Both the position numbers and the translations under genes were made by a program. Shown piece after piece: positions 25,201-35,142 of a DNA stretch of 64,000 nucleotides. The stretch covers positions 62,001 to 126,000 of the forward strand of contig JAAEAF010002738.1 in assembly GCA_011037195.1 (NCBI GenBank). The letters run 5' to 3'. Below the pieces are notes generated by a model. The model was not told the origin of the DNA. It saw only the letters and a list, made by a program, of their open reading frames with translations, and did no database searches. The stretch is from Triatoma infestans. Taxonomy: Eukaryota > Arthropoda > Insecta > Hemiptera > Reduviidae. Each line of letters opens with the position of its first letter. Within the stretch, counting starts at the first letter, position 1.

Positions 25201-25755
25201 GTATTTAGATCAACTAACTGTAGTTACCGCTATTGAAGCACTTATCGGATCTTATTGTTTCAATGAAAAAAATGCTGACAGTTAAAATGCTTGACTTTTT
25301 TTAATAATCTTATGCAATGTTAATCAAGTTAAACGAAATTAAACTTAAGTTAAACCGCAGAATTCTGTTCAACCAATTTAACGTCAAAAGTATTAAAATT
25401 AATATAGTAGACTGAAGACGATTGTTCTACATGTGGTTCTAGTTTCTTCATCGCTAAAACTGAATATATGAGTACATTAATCCTTAAAGTCTGGACATAA
25501 CTTCCCACAAAGTCTGTTGTCTTAATCTTCAAATTGTTTTTACAGTGTTGTAGAATGCCTCCAATAATTAATACAATTGATTCAAGAGATCACATCGAAA
25601 TGTTAGAAGATCCACTATTTGTCAACATAATCAACAGTCATATACCATTTGAATATAAAACTTCAGCACATGGTTTGAAATGTGATTCACTTGGTGTAAG
25701 TATCATGGCTGTCTCACAGCATAATAAGTATCCTAGAGTTTATTTACTGCAGTAA
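653..25755 (+). CDS. FAS-like gene A, 3' part (24 exons): AT end, DH, central region, ER, KR, TE
   Basis: 3' two thirds of an animal type I fatty acid synthase-like gene. Exons: 653-954, 1070-1214, 2844-2954, 3041-3149, 3408-3646, 3770-3929, 5321-5511, 5567-5713, 9449-9691, 9778-9983, 10600-10800, 12002-12074, 14098-14268, 14589-14771, 14845-15040, 18521-18713, 18805-18917, 18995-19106, 19466-19601, 19997-20255, 21996-22276, 22427-22645, 24973-25200, 25546-25755. All introns are GT-AG and all phases agree. The lengths sum to 4428 nt, or 1475 codons plus a TAA, with no internal stop. Domain order matches insect FAS, but the DH, ER, KR and TE active-site motifs are altered and no ACP DSL motif was found. 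An open frame this long argues against simple decay. It is probably a FAS-derived protein with little or no classical synthase activity. KS and most of AT lie upstream of the window. Boundaries were read by eye and could shift by a few bases at weak sites such as the GTATAA donor at 5512. Confidence 0.92.
1330..2110. repeat. Copy of an interspersed repeat family with ~0.3-kb subunits
   Basis: Intronic, non-coding. It shares phrases with 22980-23410, 45340-46860 and 51180-52110: a block with CTTACTCCTAGTAAG, CGACGATTTTCTTTAAAC segments, 'gcgcactTCCGG'-like segments, and a 'gagtaagagaaagt...gtgtgagtgtttcac' end. No protein was recognised, so the family is unclassified. Confidence 0.7.
2364..2520 (-). 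mobile_element. tRNA-derived SINE copy 1
   Basis: Reads on the minus strand. It shares the body 'ggcgcccggagccttctcag' and the A-rich linker with the copies at 8851, 12938, 24533 and 45106, and ends in a tRNA-like B-box segment (complement of 'ggactcgaac'). An (ATT)n run abuts its tail side. Confidence 0.75.
2844..3929 (+). other. Gene A: dehydratase (double hot-dog) domain, altered HxxxGxxxxP motif
   Basis: Exons 3-6, residues about 150-355. Exon 2844-2954 holds the first hot-dog motif as H-SLC-G-RQVL-S: His172 and Gly176 are kept, but the motif proline is Ser181. Exons 3041-3149 and 3408-3646 continue the DH fold. Exon 3770-3929 begins 'AIIHWKGDW', matching the conserved W-K-G-N-W segment after the DH core. 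In animal FAS the His and the downstream Asp catalyse dehydration. Loss of Pro in this loop suggests reduced or no activity, but this has not been shown. Confidence 0.82.
3963..5271 (-). mobile_element. Tc1/mariner-type transposon with ~300-bp inverted repeats
   Basis: The ends are inverted copies (left CAAGGTGCCCGGGC, right complement CAGGGTGTCCGGGC). The inverted repeats run about 300 bp, at 3963-4275 and 4972-5271. A TA lies on both sides (3961-3962, 5272-5273), the Tc1/mariner target duplication. The middle, read on the minus strand (4358-4631), has a helix-turn-helix-like segment (SVRNAARVLEISKTVVWEIL) and then YHIDQGFREGDQERQLIF, as in N-terminal parts of insect mariner-like transposases. 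The frame is broken and the catalytic part is missing, so the copy is non-autonomous. It sits in the gene A intron between 3929 and 5321. Confidence 0.85.
5714..6187 (+). other. Intron sequence of gene A, nothing recognised
   Basis: Start of the 3.7-kb intron 5714-9448. No coding exon, inverted repeat or known element was seen before the SINE-like copy at 6188. Confidence 0.6.
6188..6335 (-). mobile_element. Diverged SINE-like copy 2
   Basis: A poly-T start (A tail on the minus strand) is followed by 'ggcgcccgctac', 'gggcagtgag' and 'aaaccgggacctcc', which echo the SINE body and tRNA-like head of the other copies. More diverged than copies 1, 3, 4, 5 and 6. Confidence 0.5.
6775..8616 (-). 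mobile_element. Ty3/gypsy retrotransposon remnant with internal deletion
   Basis: An LTR of 367 bp (6775-7141) begins TGTAGCG and ends CGTTACA. The last ~26 bp of the LTR recur at 8591-8616. The element is flanked by the 4-bp duplication ATAT (6771-6774 and 8617-8620). Minus-strand fragments between them: integrase (7531-7952, with RIAIDIA, RGNSFILVAADYF, and PLHSQSDSMVERF near the C-terminal half) and a RNase H end (8247-8624, with RKGRLNGNADARSRR). Gag, protease and RT are missing. The inner sequence runs directly into the end of the far LTR, so a deletion removed most of the element. It lies in a gene A intron. Confidence 0.85.
8851..9027 (+). mobile_element. tRNA-derived SINE copy 3 with A and B boxes
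   Basis: Plus strand. An A-box-like TAGCTACGTGG (8851-8861) and B-box-like GAGTTCGAGTCC (8893-8904) mark a tRNA-derived head with pol III promoter layout. The shared SINE body follows (gccagtgcgccgagaaggctccgggcgc, split here by small changes), then an A-rich tail. Confidence 0.82.
9028..9448 (+). other. Intron sequence of gene A, nothing recognised
   Basis: AT-rich intron end before the exon at 9449. No element or coding segment was identified. Confidence 0.6.
9984..10599 (+). other. Intron of gene A, nothing recognised
   Basis: About 0.6 kb between coding exons. A moderately GC-rich patch near 10130-10390 has no recognisable protein or repeat partner in the window. Confidence 0.55.
10801..12001 (+). 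other. Intron of gene A, nothing recognised
   Basis: 1.2-kb AT-rich intron with donor GTAGGT and an AG acceptor. No long open frame or repeat was seen. Confidence 0.55.
12075..12937 (+). other. Intron of gene A, first part, nothing recognised
   Basis: Non-coding. A minus-strand open stretch at 12615-12890 shows no family motif that I recognise. Confidence 0.5.
12938..13136 (+). mobile_element. tRNA-derived SINE copy 4
   Basis: The B-box GGTTCGAATCC (12963-12973) is intact. The shared body follows ('ccagtgcactgagaagactccgggcgcc'-like, with small differences between copies), ending in 'gcgccttaaatt' and an A-rich tail. The best-preserved head of the family. Confidence 0.82.
13137..14097 (+). 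other. Intron of gene A, last part, nothing recognised
   Basis: About 1 kb of ordinary sequence up to the acceptor at 14097. An 81-codon open stretch at 13433-13678 lacks a recognisable family signature. Confidence 0.5.
15751..17329 (-). mobile_element. Tc1/mariner-type transposon with >500-bp inverted repeats
   Basis: The left end CAGGGAGCC and the complement of the right end CAGGGTGTCCC start a long inverted repeat covering about 15751-16440 and 16830-17329. A TA precedes the left end. The middle, on the minus strand, carries the C-terminal part of a mariner-like transposase: EDVPLKVRTRIWFQ, DGCPEHYALETR, then a WIGR-GP-SWPSRS segment that in relatives leads to PDLTPLDFFLW. It has stop codons and is dead. 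The TIR start is related to that of the element at 3963. Confidence 0.85.
17330..18520 (+). other. Intron of gene A after the transposon, nothing recognised
   Basis: AT-rich intron sequence with a short C run near 17966 and a less AT-rich patch at about 18165-18380. No coding segment or repeat was identified. Confidence 0.55.
18805..20255 (+). other. Gene A: ketoreductase domain lacking cofactor and catalytic motifs
   Basis: Exons 17-20, residues about 957-1163. In animal FAS the KR starts with a TGGLGGFGLEL-type loop. Here the aligned stretch is LSSNEDSFWLDLL (exons 17-18), with no glycine motif, followed by the normal KWLLCRGARNVHLL helix and strand. The later block that should hold the catalytic Ser and Tyr (FSSVS...NYG) is replaced by a short TRLICIGNGGEAVCELRN segment, after which NIPGLAVSCE matches the LPGLAIQWG region. 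The Ser, Tyr and Lys positions cannot be found. The fold edges are kept while the chemistry appears lost. Confidence 0.82.
20256..21995 (+). other. Intron of gene A where an ACP-coding exon would be expected; none seen
   Basis: 1.7 kb between the KR end and TE start. I looked for a phase-compatible exon with the ACP phosphopantetheine motif (LGxDSL) and found none. Open stretches at 20993-21248 and 21337-21582 lack ACP or other family features. Confidence 0.6.
22980..23410. repeat. Interspersed repeat family, copy in gene A intron
   Basis: Shares 'gcacttccggttaatcgatttt', 'gaaaatcgttggagcc' and 'gagaaaatcg' phrases with the copies at 1330, 45340 and 51180. Non-coding. Confidence 0.65.
23411..24532 (+). 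other. Intron of gene A; contains a partial interspersed-repeat end
   Basis: 24010-24240 resembles the end of the same repeat family (aaacggaatatcaagtttg, then a block near 'gacctcaaaa...atttcg'). The rest is unclassified. Confidence 0.5.
24533..24690 (-). mobile_element. tRNA-derived SINE copy 5 (head truncated)
   Basis: 'ggcgcgtcaacatctatg', 'ggcgcccggagccttctcag' and 'gaggctcctaggaagaaaaa' match the other minus-strand copies. The tRNA-like head is missing. Confidence 0.78.
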
Positions 25756-26689
25756 TTATTAGTTTTTTAATTTATATTGTTAGTGCAGCTTCCTTTCCCC
25801 CAGATACTTGAAAAATGTTTGAATTTATTAAGTGAGCAGGAGAAATCAAAGCATACGCGCTGGAAGCAATTCTAGTTACAATATAACCTTGAATCATGAT
25901 TTCGTATTGCTGCAGTTCGTACTCTAGTAGACTGCTAGATGCTATTAGTTTACTTCTAAACTACTTTCGTAGCAAATGATTATATTATTCCCATTCTTAA
26001 TATTACCTAATTCAAGAACCCTATCTTTGAATTTATAGAGAAATTATTAATAATATAAATTATCTATCCAGGTCAGTATTAAAAAATCTCTCAGATCTTG
26101 TGTAGCTGATTTGTCAAAAAATGATCAAGAAGAAAACCATTGAACGAAGCAGTTTAGCGCCTTTCCACATACAATCAATTTTAATATTCTTGCTGATTTC
26201 ATTCATTGTTGTTAGTATATTTTAAACTTACATATATGATCCATTATTGTTATTGGATGTAATTGTTTACTAAATATATATAAATTTTTTTCTTTTAAAT
26301 TTCTTTTATTCAATTTACCTAAATGAGTTTTAGGTTCCTTTCCAAATGCAAAATCGTTTTAGTGACTTTGCTTCCTACACTAATTTTCATTTTCCTGTTT
26401 TCCGTACATATGCAAACAAAAGATCGCTGATTCAGTGTAACTGAAGATGGTGCAAGCGGAATTGGCCTAAATAAGCCAAAGACGAAGTTCTTACAATAAT
26501 TAATAATAATTATTACCATTTATTCATTTATAAAATCAGGCTAAGGAGCTTAGCTACAATAAATACAATTAGTAAACATAATAATACATCATGTGGATAT
26601 ATATATATATAATACATTTATGCAACATAGTTAACTCGTGATGTATAAAAAAAAAAAATATTGTGGTTGAATCCGCAGAGCTGGAAAGC
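25756..26689 (+). other. Downstream of gene A; no clear poly(A) site
   Basis: No canonical AATAAA lies close to the stop. The first clear one is near 26559. A short (TA)n run lies near 26600. Nothing else was recognised. Confidence 0.5.
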
Positions 26690-26744
26690 ATCAGAGATAT
26701 TTTCCGTGAAGAAGAAGCATGCTATCATGGAAAATATCTCTGAT
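26690..26744. other. 20-bp near-perfect inverted repeat (hairpin)
   Basis: Arms 26690-26709 and 26725-26744 pair over 20 bp with one G-U, around a 15-nt loop. A compact isolated hairpin in spacer DNA. It could be a small-RNA precursor or a leftover of a short inverted-repeat element; the sequence alone does not decide. Confidence 0.55.
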
Positions 26745-29142
26745 ATAAAGTAATACATTTGATTAGAAGAAGAAGAAAGTCTTTATTACAAAATGACGCA
26801 ATACACTCTTTTGTAAAAATAAAAATACAAAAATAATGATAATGATGAACTAAAATAATTTGTAAATAACTAATGTAATAAAGACAACAACATGAATGAC
26901 CGTCCGGGGAAATATGATTGATTACACTTATACTCACAAAAAAAGTCCAAGACAATAAACACATCATTTCTAAGAATTCCATTAATCAGCGAACTATAAA
27001 TGTAATTTTGGTAAAAAAAAGATAAATTTTCTACAACTATGGGAAAGGATTTTAAAATTAATTATTGCAAGAATTTTAGGGCAGTTTATACGATTATTCA
27101 GCATTTTATGAAGGTAAATTAGATCAGATTTTATACGCCTGGATTCATAAGAGTCATTACTTGTTATACATTATTTGGTATATTCTAATATGTAGGAAAA
27201 AATGCAAATACTTCGGAGTGAAGTCAAAGAATCCTCAAATATGCTATATGGAAATATGAGCATCCAGTATAATGGTCAAACAAGTTGCAACAAATGCTCT
27301 ATGTAATGTAGGCCAATGTGAAATGAATAAAGTAGAAGCATTAACTGCAATAGGAATCACCACTCATCGAACGGATGAAATTGAACTTTTATGGGAAAGG
27401 AGCATTTGAACTTTCCATTGGGATGATCTAGTCCAAAGATAGATTGGCCTATCCACCTTTTATTCCTTGCATTACTATGTAGAGTGACAACAATCACATT
27501 TTTTTGTGTGATCGCATAATAATTCTTGGTTTTGGCCTTGGCAGCGCTAACAAGGTAGCTAACTTCACTTCCCGACGATATTGCGAATGGGTTTGTTAAC
27601 TACTTTTTGGGCAGCTAGCTTTCAACTGAGCTAATCCCAACTCTTATTATTATTATTACTATTATTATTATTATTATTTGGAGGGCACAACTTCTTCTGT
27701 GGATGTAAACCGTTCTAAAAAGAGATTTGCTGTTTGAATATAACTGATTTGAGCAGTATTTTTAACAAATGATTCTGCACACTCTAGGAAAAGATAACCA
27801 ATACTGACTTCTTTTTTTCCTTTTTACATCTGTATACATAATGTGCAAATAATAGATAAAGTGCACATAAAGGCTTCAGAAATGAACAAAAGCAAACAAA
27901 ATAAAAAAAAATTAAACTGAAAATCAAAATAATAAAACTTTAAAATTATTAATATTTGAAATATAGGGAGGGATAATGTTGGAATAATATAAATATAAAA
28001 AGTATAGAAATTACATAAATACAAATTCAATATTGTGATTCACTACAAAAAACTAAAATACAAACTTTGTATTCATTGGTTTAACAGAAAATATTCTGCT
28101 GAAAATCTGTTGACCAGAATTACAACTATTCGGTATTTAATCTAAATTTAAATTTGCCGCGTACAATAAGTTTATTTCTGAGAGTGTATTGTAATATCTT
28201 TATAAATAATTTACTGATTTATTAGGCTATGTCTTATGATTAGTGAGGGGTTAACTTATGAATTTTTCCCGCTCTCAGTTAGTGTGTAACACTCGTTCAA
28301 GTGAGTGGTCAGACATTAGTCTAAGTAGTACGTATGTCTATACAATTTAGGTCAGTTCGGTTGCCTTTAATTGTGAAAACCCAACTTTGCCACTTCTGGG
28401 TTTCATGGATAGTGTTAATAAACTGGTCTTTTATCGAGTAAGCGGCCCCGATACTCTCCTGGCATGCATGAGCTAATTGTGCAATCACATAGTTGTTACT
28501 TCCGGTTTCCTGCTGTGCAGCTTCTGGGAGCCTGTTTAATTGTTGTCTACAATCATTATCCAAGCAGCAGTGTATGGCTCAAGACTCAAGAGTTACAGGC
28601 ATATAAGATTTATTTCCTTATTCCTATTTCTCCTCTCCCCTTGTCCCCGATATGGGCTAAGGACTATGGGTCTTCCAGCACTGCTAACCAGGATTCTGCG
28701 TTTTAAGGTAAGCGCCATTCCTTTGGCTGTTGAAATTGGAAAATAATATTTGCTACCATTTTTAAATATAACATATATTCATTTTTGTCCATAATTAAGA
28801 TTTTATGGACTTAAATTTATTCAATCAATTGTATCTATTCTATTCAGTTCACTCAATATTTTCACTCTTCAATTTTTTTTTTTTGCAGTTTTCTATTAAT
28901 CAGAGTCCACCTGAGGTATCCACCTCAATTTATATTAATGATCTTTCCTGTATTTATTTTACAGAGCCTACCAGAGGTTGAGATAATAGGGTGTAAAAAG
29001 AGCTAAACTTTATTTTATTTTTATTTCCTGTTATTTACTAAACAAGAACTTTATTCAATAAGTTTTTCAGTTTTTGGGAATTTTCTGATAACGATTTTCT
29101 TTAAACTTATAATGCACAAATGTTAACGTATTACCTTTATTT
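26745..29142. other. Spacer between gene A and repeats, little recognised
   Basis: Contains an (ATT)n microsatellite at about 27645-27680. Open stretches near 27824-28030 and 28321-28746 show no family motif. No gene called. Confidence 0.5.
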
Positions 29143-29832
29143 GCAATATTTTTACATTCTGTGGAGAATCTGTATCGTTAGATAAAAGCCTCAAATATTA
29201 TTGAGGCTGATTTCTGCCCTACAAAATAATTATTTTAAGTATTTTCTATTTGCCATAGGAGCTAATCAACATGCACTCCCGCAACTCTAAATTTATGTTA
29301 GGGTCACAGAATAAACAATTCAAATTTAAAGTAATATTGAGATGATTCATACGGCAATAGGCAGAGGAGTGTTAAAGAAAAAAATATTTTTTTTGTTGTT
29401 GTTCAACGTTTCGGGTTCACCATTGGCACCCTTGTTCAGGAGCTGTTTAGATTGAGGCGTTAGGCGTTGAGAAAGTTGAGATTGAAATGAAAAGAAACAA
29501 ATTTTTATGTTTTTGTTTTATATATTTATATTGTTTTTATAATATTGTTCTATATATTTTATTATTTTGTATTATTTTTGTTTTACGGATTTTTTTTTTT
29601 TTATTATTATTATTTCAATCTACACTCTCCTACCCTAAAGAGCTCCTGAAGAAGGGCACCTGGAACCCGAAACGTAGAACAACAATGAATTCTTTTTCTT
29701 TAAAACTCCTATGGCCATTGCCGTATAAACATCTCATTATAATTTTAAGGCCTGACGTTTGAACACCTTTTTAAATTTGTTAATTTTTATTATACTTTTA
29801 TGAATTGAAGTAAGAGATTATCTTTCGAAAAT
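29143..29832. repeat. Direct repeat shared with 39128-39660, holding an inverted pair of hairpin motifs
   Basis: Nearly the same sequence as 39128-39660, in the same orientation. It contains 'aacgtttcgggttcacc..gcaccc' (29402-29444) and its inverted form 'ctcctgaagaagggcacctg..cccgaaacgt' (29641-29682). The second copy has lost the segment with the inner motif. Confidence 0.8.
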
Positions 29833-29889
29833 GCATAAAACAATTTTTTTTTTGTTGGCATCAGTTCACACTATTAGCCAGAGAATGTT

Positions 29890-31635
29890 TTCTTCATAGG
29901 TCTAAATTTTGCTTAGGCTAGTAATGAAGTGGACCAGCTCTTCGTAAGCTTTTCTGTTCTTCAGTATGTTAGGGTACGTTATGTTTGCCTGCAGTTGATT
30001 TTTTAAAATTTTAGAGAGCAAGTTTCTGTTGTGTGTATATTTGGAGCACGTCATGACAACGTGTTCCATGTCTTCCGGACAGTTGTACAATGGGGGGATG
30101 TTTCTTTACCTAATTTATGTAGATATTTCTTACATATGAAATGATTACTTTGGAATCTATTCATAATAGTGACAAACTGTTCAGAAAACGAACCATCGCG
30201 AAACCAAGGTTTATGATCTACTACAGGGACTAAAGATTTATAAAATTGACCCTTAGGAGACTCTGTGTAAGTCCTTTGCTACTTTTCGTTTATTTTTCTT
30301 CTAATAGAGGCTTCACAATCAGAATGAGGCAGAGACACAGATAGTAACGGACCGTTCAATGCAGCCTGCTTCGCCAACATGTCCACTCTCTCTTCACCCT
30401 CTATTCCGCAATGGGCCCTACACCACACCAGCCTTATTGTTTTGCCAGCACTTTTTAGATCTATTAAACTTTTCATTATATTAATAACTATGTAGTTATA
30501 TTTTTAACTGCCAGCACTTTGGCAGTCTGAAATAATTATAAATTCTGAATATTGTATTGATTGTAGGTATTTAAGAGCCTCAAAAATAGCAACTAATTCG
30601 GCTGTAAAAACTGAAGAATGATTAGGTAATTTGAAGAGAGCACTAATATTTCCAACTGGGTCAAAATATGCACACCCTATCTGATCATCGACCCTAGAGC
30701 CGTCCGTGTATATAGCATAACAATTGGGGAAATTAGTGCAGATTTCATCTTGAAACACGGCATTATGTATACCACTAGGCAATAAAGAGACATCTTCCAG
30801 AAACCAAATTACAGGAGATGTATTTATTATTTCATGGAAATCACAGTTGAATAAAGGCAACGTATCACTATTATACACTAACTGTTTGAATAGTGTTATT
30901 TCTCTGGAACTAGTAGCTAACGTGAGTGACTCTTTGATGTAATCTTTTCAGTATCTATATCTCTGCGGTTCAGTTCACATATTGCGGAATAGGTTTCGGA
31001 ATCCGCCGACATTATTTTACACAAATATCTGTCGTCTAGCATTTCCCATCTAATCTTTATTGGAAGTTCCCCAGCTTCAGCGTGAATTACATCTATTGGA
31101 GTGCTTTTCATGTAACCGAGACAAAGCCTAAGGCATTTATTCTGGATAACCTCCAAACACTTCAGCCCTGTTTTATTGAGCTGTCCATTAAACTGAGAAC
31201 AGTAATCAAAATTGCTGCGGATGATAGCGCTATAAAATAACAAAGACACATTAAGATCTACCCTCCATTCGAAATGCGAAATAACCCGCAAAACATTGAC
31301 ATACTTGGCTGCTTTTTCCTCCAAAATATTAACGTGCTGCTTCCAGTTTTTAGCGTTTTATCCAGTGTGAGGCCCAGACATTTTACTGATTTAACACAGG
31401 ACAATTTATAACCATCTAATGAAGTCTGGTTGGTAAAAGGAAGTTTTCTACGCCTTGTAAAAGGGCAAATTACCGTTTTACTTTTGGAAATACTGAGACC
31501 CAATTTTAACAACAAATATTTATTGCCATAGGGGGGGGGGGGTTTCTATTATGAGTAAACTTTCCTTTGCATCGTGCCCACGAAATATACACAGACATCG
31601 TCCGCATACTGAAGTAAAGATTTTGTGATTTGTAA
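29890..31635 (-). mobile_element. 5'-truncated LINE (RT end plus RNase H), broken
   Basis: Minus strand. The RT catalytic YADD lies at 31597-31608, followed by SKSKTVICPFTRR and VKCLGLTLD (31258-31515), then a broken RT thumb (30917-31324). The RNase H starts IYTDGSR at 30504-30878 and continues WCRAHCGIEGEERVDMLAKQ (30279-30476). A C-terminal CPEDMEHVVMTCSKY zinc-like segment lies at 29902-30090. RT with RNase H suggests the I-type LINE group. Several frameshifts are present. A T run near 29845 (A tail on the minus strand) is the likely 3' end. A 12-G run (31531-31542) interrupts the RT. Confidence 0.85.
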
Positions 31636-31776
31636 AGAAAAGAGACAATTTAATATTAATTCTAATTGTACTTTCATAGAGAAAGGACAGAGAGTTCCCA
31701 ACTAGTGTGTTAAATGAACATTAACATTATTAGTTGAATATTAAATATTATTAATTATATAGTGTGTAATTAAAAG
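31636..31776 (+). repeat. 5' LTR fragment of an errantivirus-like provirus
   Basis: About 140 bp matching 35266-35433 ('gacaatttaatattaattct', 'gaacattaacattattagtt', 'gtgtaattaaaag'). Its 5' part is missing and adjoins the truncated LINE. Confidence 0.72.
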
Positions 31777-32379
31777 ATATATATAGTATATAGATATAGA
31801 TAAATAAAATCGTAAAAATTACAAATTCTTCAGTACTATGTATGGTCAGTGCCAACTTCAGCAAATAAATATTTTGAATATTTGGGCTCGCTAAAGTTAC
31901 TATAGCGATTTTTCTAAATGCTACTCAAATAAAGGTAATATTTTTATATCAGTGCAGCTCTATTAATATTAAGGGCAATAAAGTTTGTTTTAATATATAC
32001 CAAAAAAGGGCTCTAACGATTTTCTTTAATATTTATAAAAGTGTTTGGAGTCGTTCAATTTAAAATCAGAATCACAACAGGGCATCTCTAAATAATTAAC
32101 ATGCTTAAAATTGTATTATGTCCCATGATCTTTCATTATTTTATTTTTACAACTGAAAACTGGGATTTTTCACAGTAAACACATGTTTCGTTTTGGCAAA
32201 AAGTAATTTTTGAAAATCGATGGTGCTAATATATGTCTGCGTGATGTGGTGTCAGTGAATTTCTTGAACACCATAGCTAAAACAGAAAAAAAACACGGAG
32301 TGTTCAAACTTACAGGTGATAAGGTGTTGCAGTATTTTGATGGATTCTGATGAAAACAGTATTCCTTTCATTTGACAGG

Positions 32380-35142
32380 AAAGTCCGAACAAATAATTAA
32401 ATTACCAATCCAAAATCTAAAACAAGGACAAGGAATAATTCCTAATAAAAAATTTTAAACTATCGAGATTCCCGAAAAAATGCAATTTATCCAGAATTTT
32501 CCAGTCTCCAAAACAGAAACGGAAATTAAATCATTCCTAGGGTTGTTAGGTTGCTATAGAAGTTTTATTCCAAATTTTGCTCAGTTAACTAAACCATTTA
32601 CCAAAAGCCTTAAGAAGAATTCAAAAATTAATATTAAAGACCCAGATTATCTAGAGTGCTTTACTAAATGTAAAAATATTTTAAGCAACTATCCTATTCT
32701 CCAGTACCCCCGGATTTTTCCACTTAACGGCAGACGCGAGCAATGTGGCCATAGGAGGTGTACTCAGTCAAAATTTCAACAAAGCGGACCTATCGATTGC
32801 TTATGCAAGTAGGACTCTAAATGAGTCAGAATCACTCCTTCAACCGTAATAAGAGATGTTGGCAATTGTATGGGTCACTAAGCATTTCAAGGCCTTACAT
32901 TTGCGGTAGGCATTTTAAAATCTATTGCGATCATAAGCCATTGCAATGGCTATATTCAATTAAGGAGCCTAATTAATTCTAAGTTGATGAGATGGCGTTT
33001 GAAATTAGAAGTGTACGATTACGTGGTTAAATATAAAAAGGGCTCGGGAAACAAAGTCGCTGATGGACTATCGGGTATTGAATTAAACATGAATGAAGCT
33101 AATGCTGGTGACAATGAAATAGATGAAATGTTAAATCAATTTTTCATAGAACACCCTTCCATCGCGAAAGAAGTTCTCGGAAATAATGATCGAGGCTCAA
33201 TCTCTAATTATAAACTATGACGAACTTGAGGACAATAATGAAACTATAGACAACGACGGAATAGACGGAAATACCATTCACTCTAATAATGACGGTAACA
33301 CAATAATTTCTATAACCATAGTTGAAGGTCCAGTTAACACCGGACAAAATCAAATAATTATTTCAAGCGTTGAACATAGCCCTACTAAACCAAAAATATT
33401 AAGTTCACCCGGACAGAAAAAAGAAATTCTAAATTCTAAATTTTAATCGACACATTTTCCAGATACGCGCAAGCATATAAATTGAAGTCAGGACAAGCAA
33501 TTGAAATAGTGAATGAATTAATTAAGTTCTTTTCGCGTCACAACATCCCGCACAAAGTCATTTTTGATAATGGAACAGTTTAATAACTCTTTAGTTAAAG
33601 AATTATTATCCCTACACAAAATTGAAGTTCATTTTACAAGTTCACAACATCCAGTGTCAAACGGCCCAGTAGAACGACTACATTCAACAATAATAGAACA
33701 CATTAGATTGTTTAATAACCAAGATGCATATAAAAAAAATTCAATCGGTAATAAAGTTAGGCTTGCCATTCTAGCCTATAATAATACAATCCACTCCATC
33801 ACTAAATTAAAACCAGTGGGATTAATGGTCATATCGGGAATGACAACCTATTTGCTGTTGACCTTCAAACCCAAATTCTCGACGATTATATAATAAATCA
33901 GGAAGAAAGAACTTCCAAAATTTACCAGAAAATAAATGAAATCAATTCTACATCTAAAGAGAAAGTTATAAAAAAAAATAAATCAAAACAGGGAAGGAGC
34001 CCCTGATTTCCGGCAGGAAATATTTGTAAAAAACAAGGTAAAACAAAGAACAAATACACGAAACAAAATTTGAAATCGTTAAATAAAACTTTAAAAACTG
34101 CCGAGATAAATCCTAAGTATCATAAAACCAAAAATAATACATTTGTCTAATGTGCACAGACTAAGTAAATTAAATGAAAATTGTAATAATTTTACGGGTT
34201 CTTCTACTTCACAAGAGGGACAATAATAATTAAGGATATCAGCATAAATGCAGGCATTCTTCCCATAAAACAAGTCCCGCTAAGCTTCAACAAAAAACAC
34301 ATACTATGATACATTATGCAATCGTACAGACTTATATTCAGAAGCTGAACTATTAGAAAACAAATACACCACAGTTATCCTATAGAATACTGCTATTTAT
34401 GAAGAGTTAGAAACTTCCTTTAACGTACTTAACTATACAAGAAACGGTGTATTAGATAAAATTAACAGCATTAAGATTCACTCAAGTAATAGAAGTCAAA
34501 GGAGGAACGTTAATGGGTTCGGAAGTATAATAAAAGCATTACTGGAAATTCGTATAACTCTGACGGTGAAAAATTTGAACAGTTAATTGAAAATCTAAAA
34601 GAAAACGAGCGAAAAATCCAAAAACAACTTACTAAGCAATACTCTATTAATCAAAATATTATTGAAACTAACTTTAAATTGATTTAACTTTAAAGAAGCA
34701 GTACAAACGATAAGATTTAATGGCGAGGAATTAGAGTTTAGAATCTTAGAAATTAGTAGAACAATTAATTATAGAACGGATATAAATATTGTGAAAGATA
34801 CCCTTAACCTTACAAATTTTATATAACTTAATATTAAATACGTTGCAAGATGTAGAAAACTCTATAGCGTTCTGCAAATTGAAGTCCCTACATCCAAGCA
34901 TAATAACCACCCATGAAAAAATTTCTGAATACTATAAGGAACAAATGCCTATAGAAATTAAGTTTGAAAATGTTTTGGCGTATTTATCGCAATGAAATGT
35001 GGAATTCACTTTGGGGGAATTTTCACAGGTTAGATATACCAATAAATTCCAAATTTATGAAATATTTTAATGAAAGAGGTAAAATAATGGTTAATTTGTA
35101 TATTTTATCCTTCCTATGGGAAGTCGAATCTAAAGGGGAAGG
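32380..35142 (+). pseudogene. Decayed errantivirus-like endogenous retrovirus (pol and env remains)
   Basis: Plus strand, broken by stops and frameshifts. The pol part includes an RT C-terminal piece (SFLGLLGCYRSFIPNF, 32480-32812), RNase H/tether (VADGLSGIE, 32984-33220) and integrase core (RHNIPHKVIFDNG, then SSQHPVSNGPVERLHS, 33440-33893). An env-like part follows at about 34290-34700: a basic cleavage-type motif and then a glycine-containing fusion-region-like segment, in the arrangement known from insect errantiviruses. No gag was recognised. All parts are interrupted and non-functional. Confidence 0.78.

Larger units (their letters stand above)
21996..25755 (+). other. Gene A: linker and thioesterase domain without nucleophile serine
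   Basis: Exons 21-24, residues about 1164-1475. DPIFVIPSLKPNE matches the start of FAS thioesterase (FxIHPIEG-like). In exon 22427-22645 the nucleophile elbow, normally G-Y-S-F/Y-G, reads N-E-W-G-G: Trp1274 (codon 22475-22477) sits at the serine position. LLILLNSSPNSIQSW and IRHKLSLLSNWHEKLDFAL follow the TE pattern, and a His remains in the final exon (SRDHIEML). A strong donor-like GGTGTAAGT lies inside the last exon at 25694-25702, so an alternative C-terminus is possible. The read-through stop is at 25753-25755. Confidence 0.83.

Noticed and set aside
653..25755. Gene A as an ordinary decayed pseudogene
   Set aside because: 24 exons stay in phase with valid splice sites and no stop over 1475 codons, unlike the clearly broken copy at 35485-37990. 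Expression still has to be shown.
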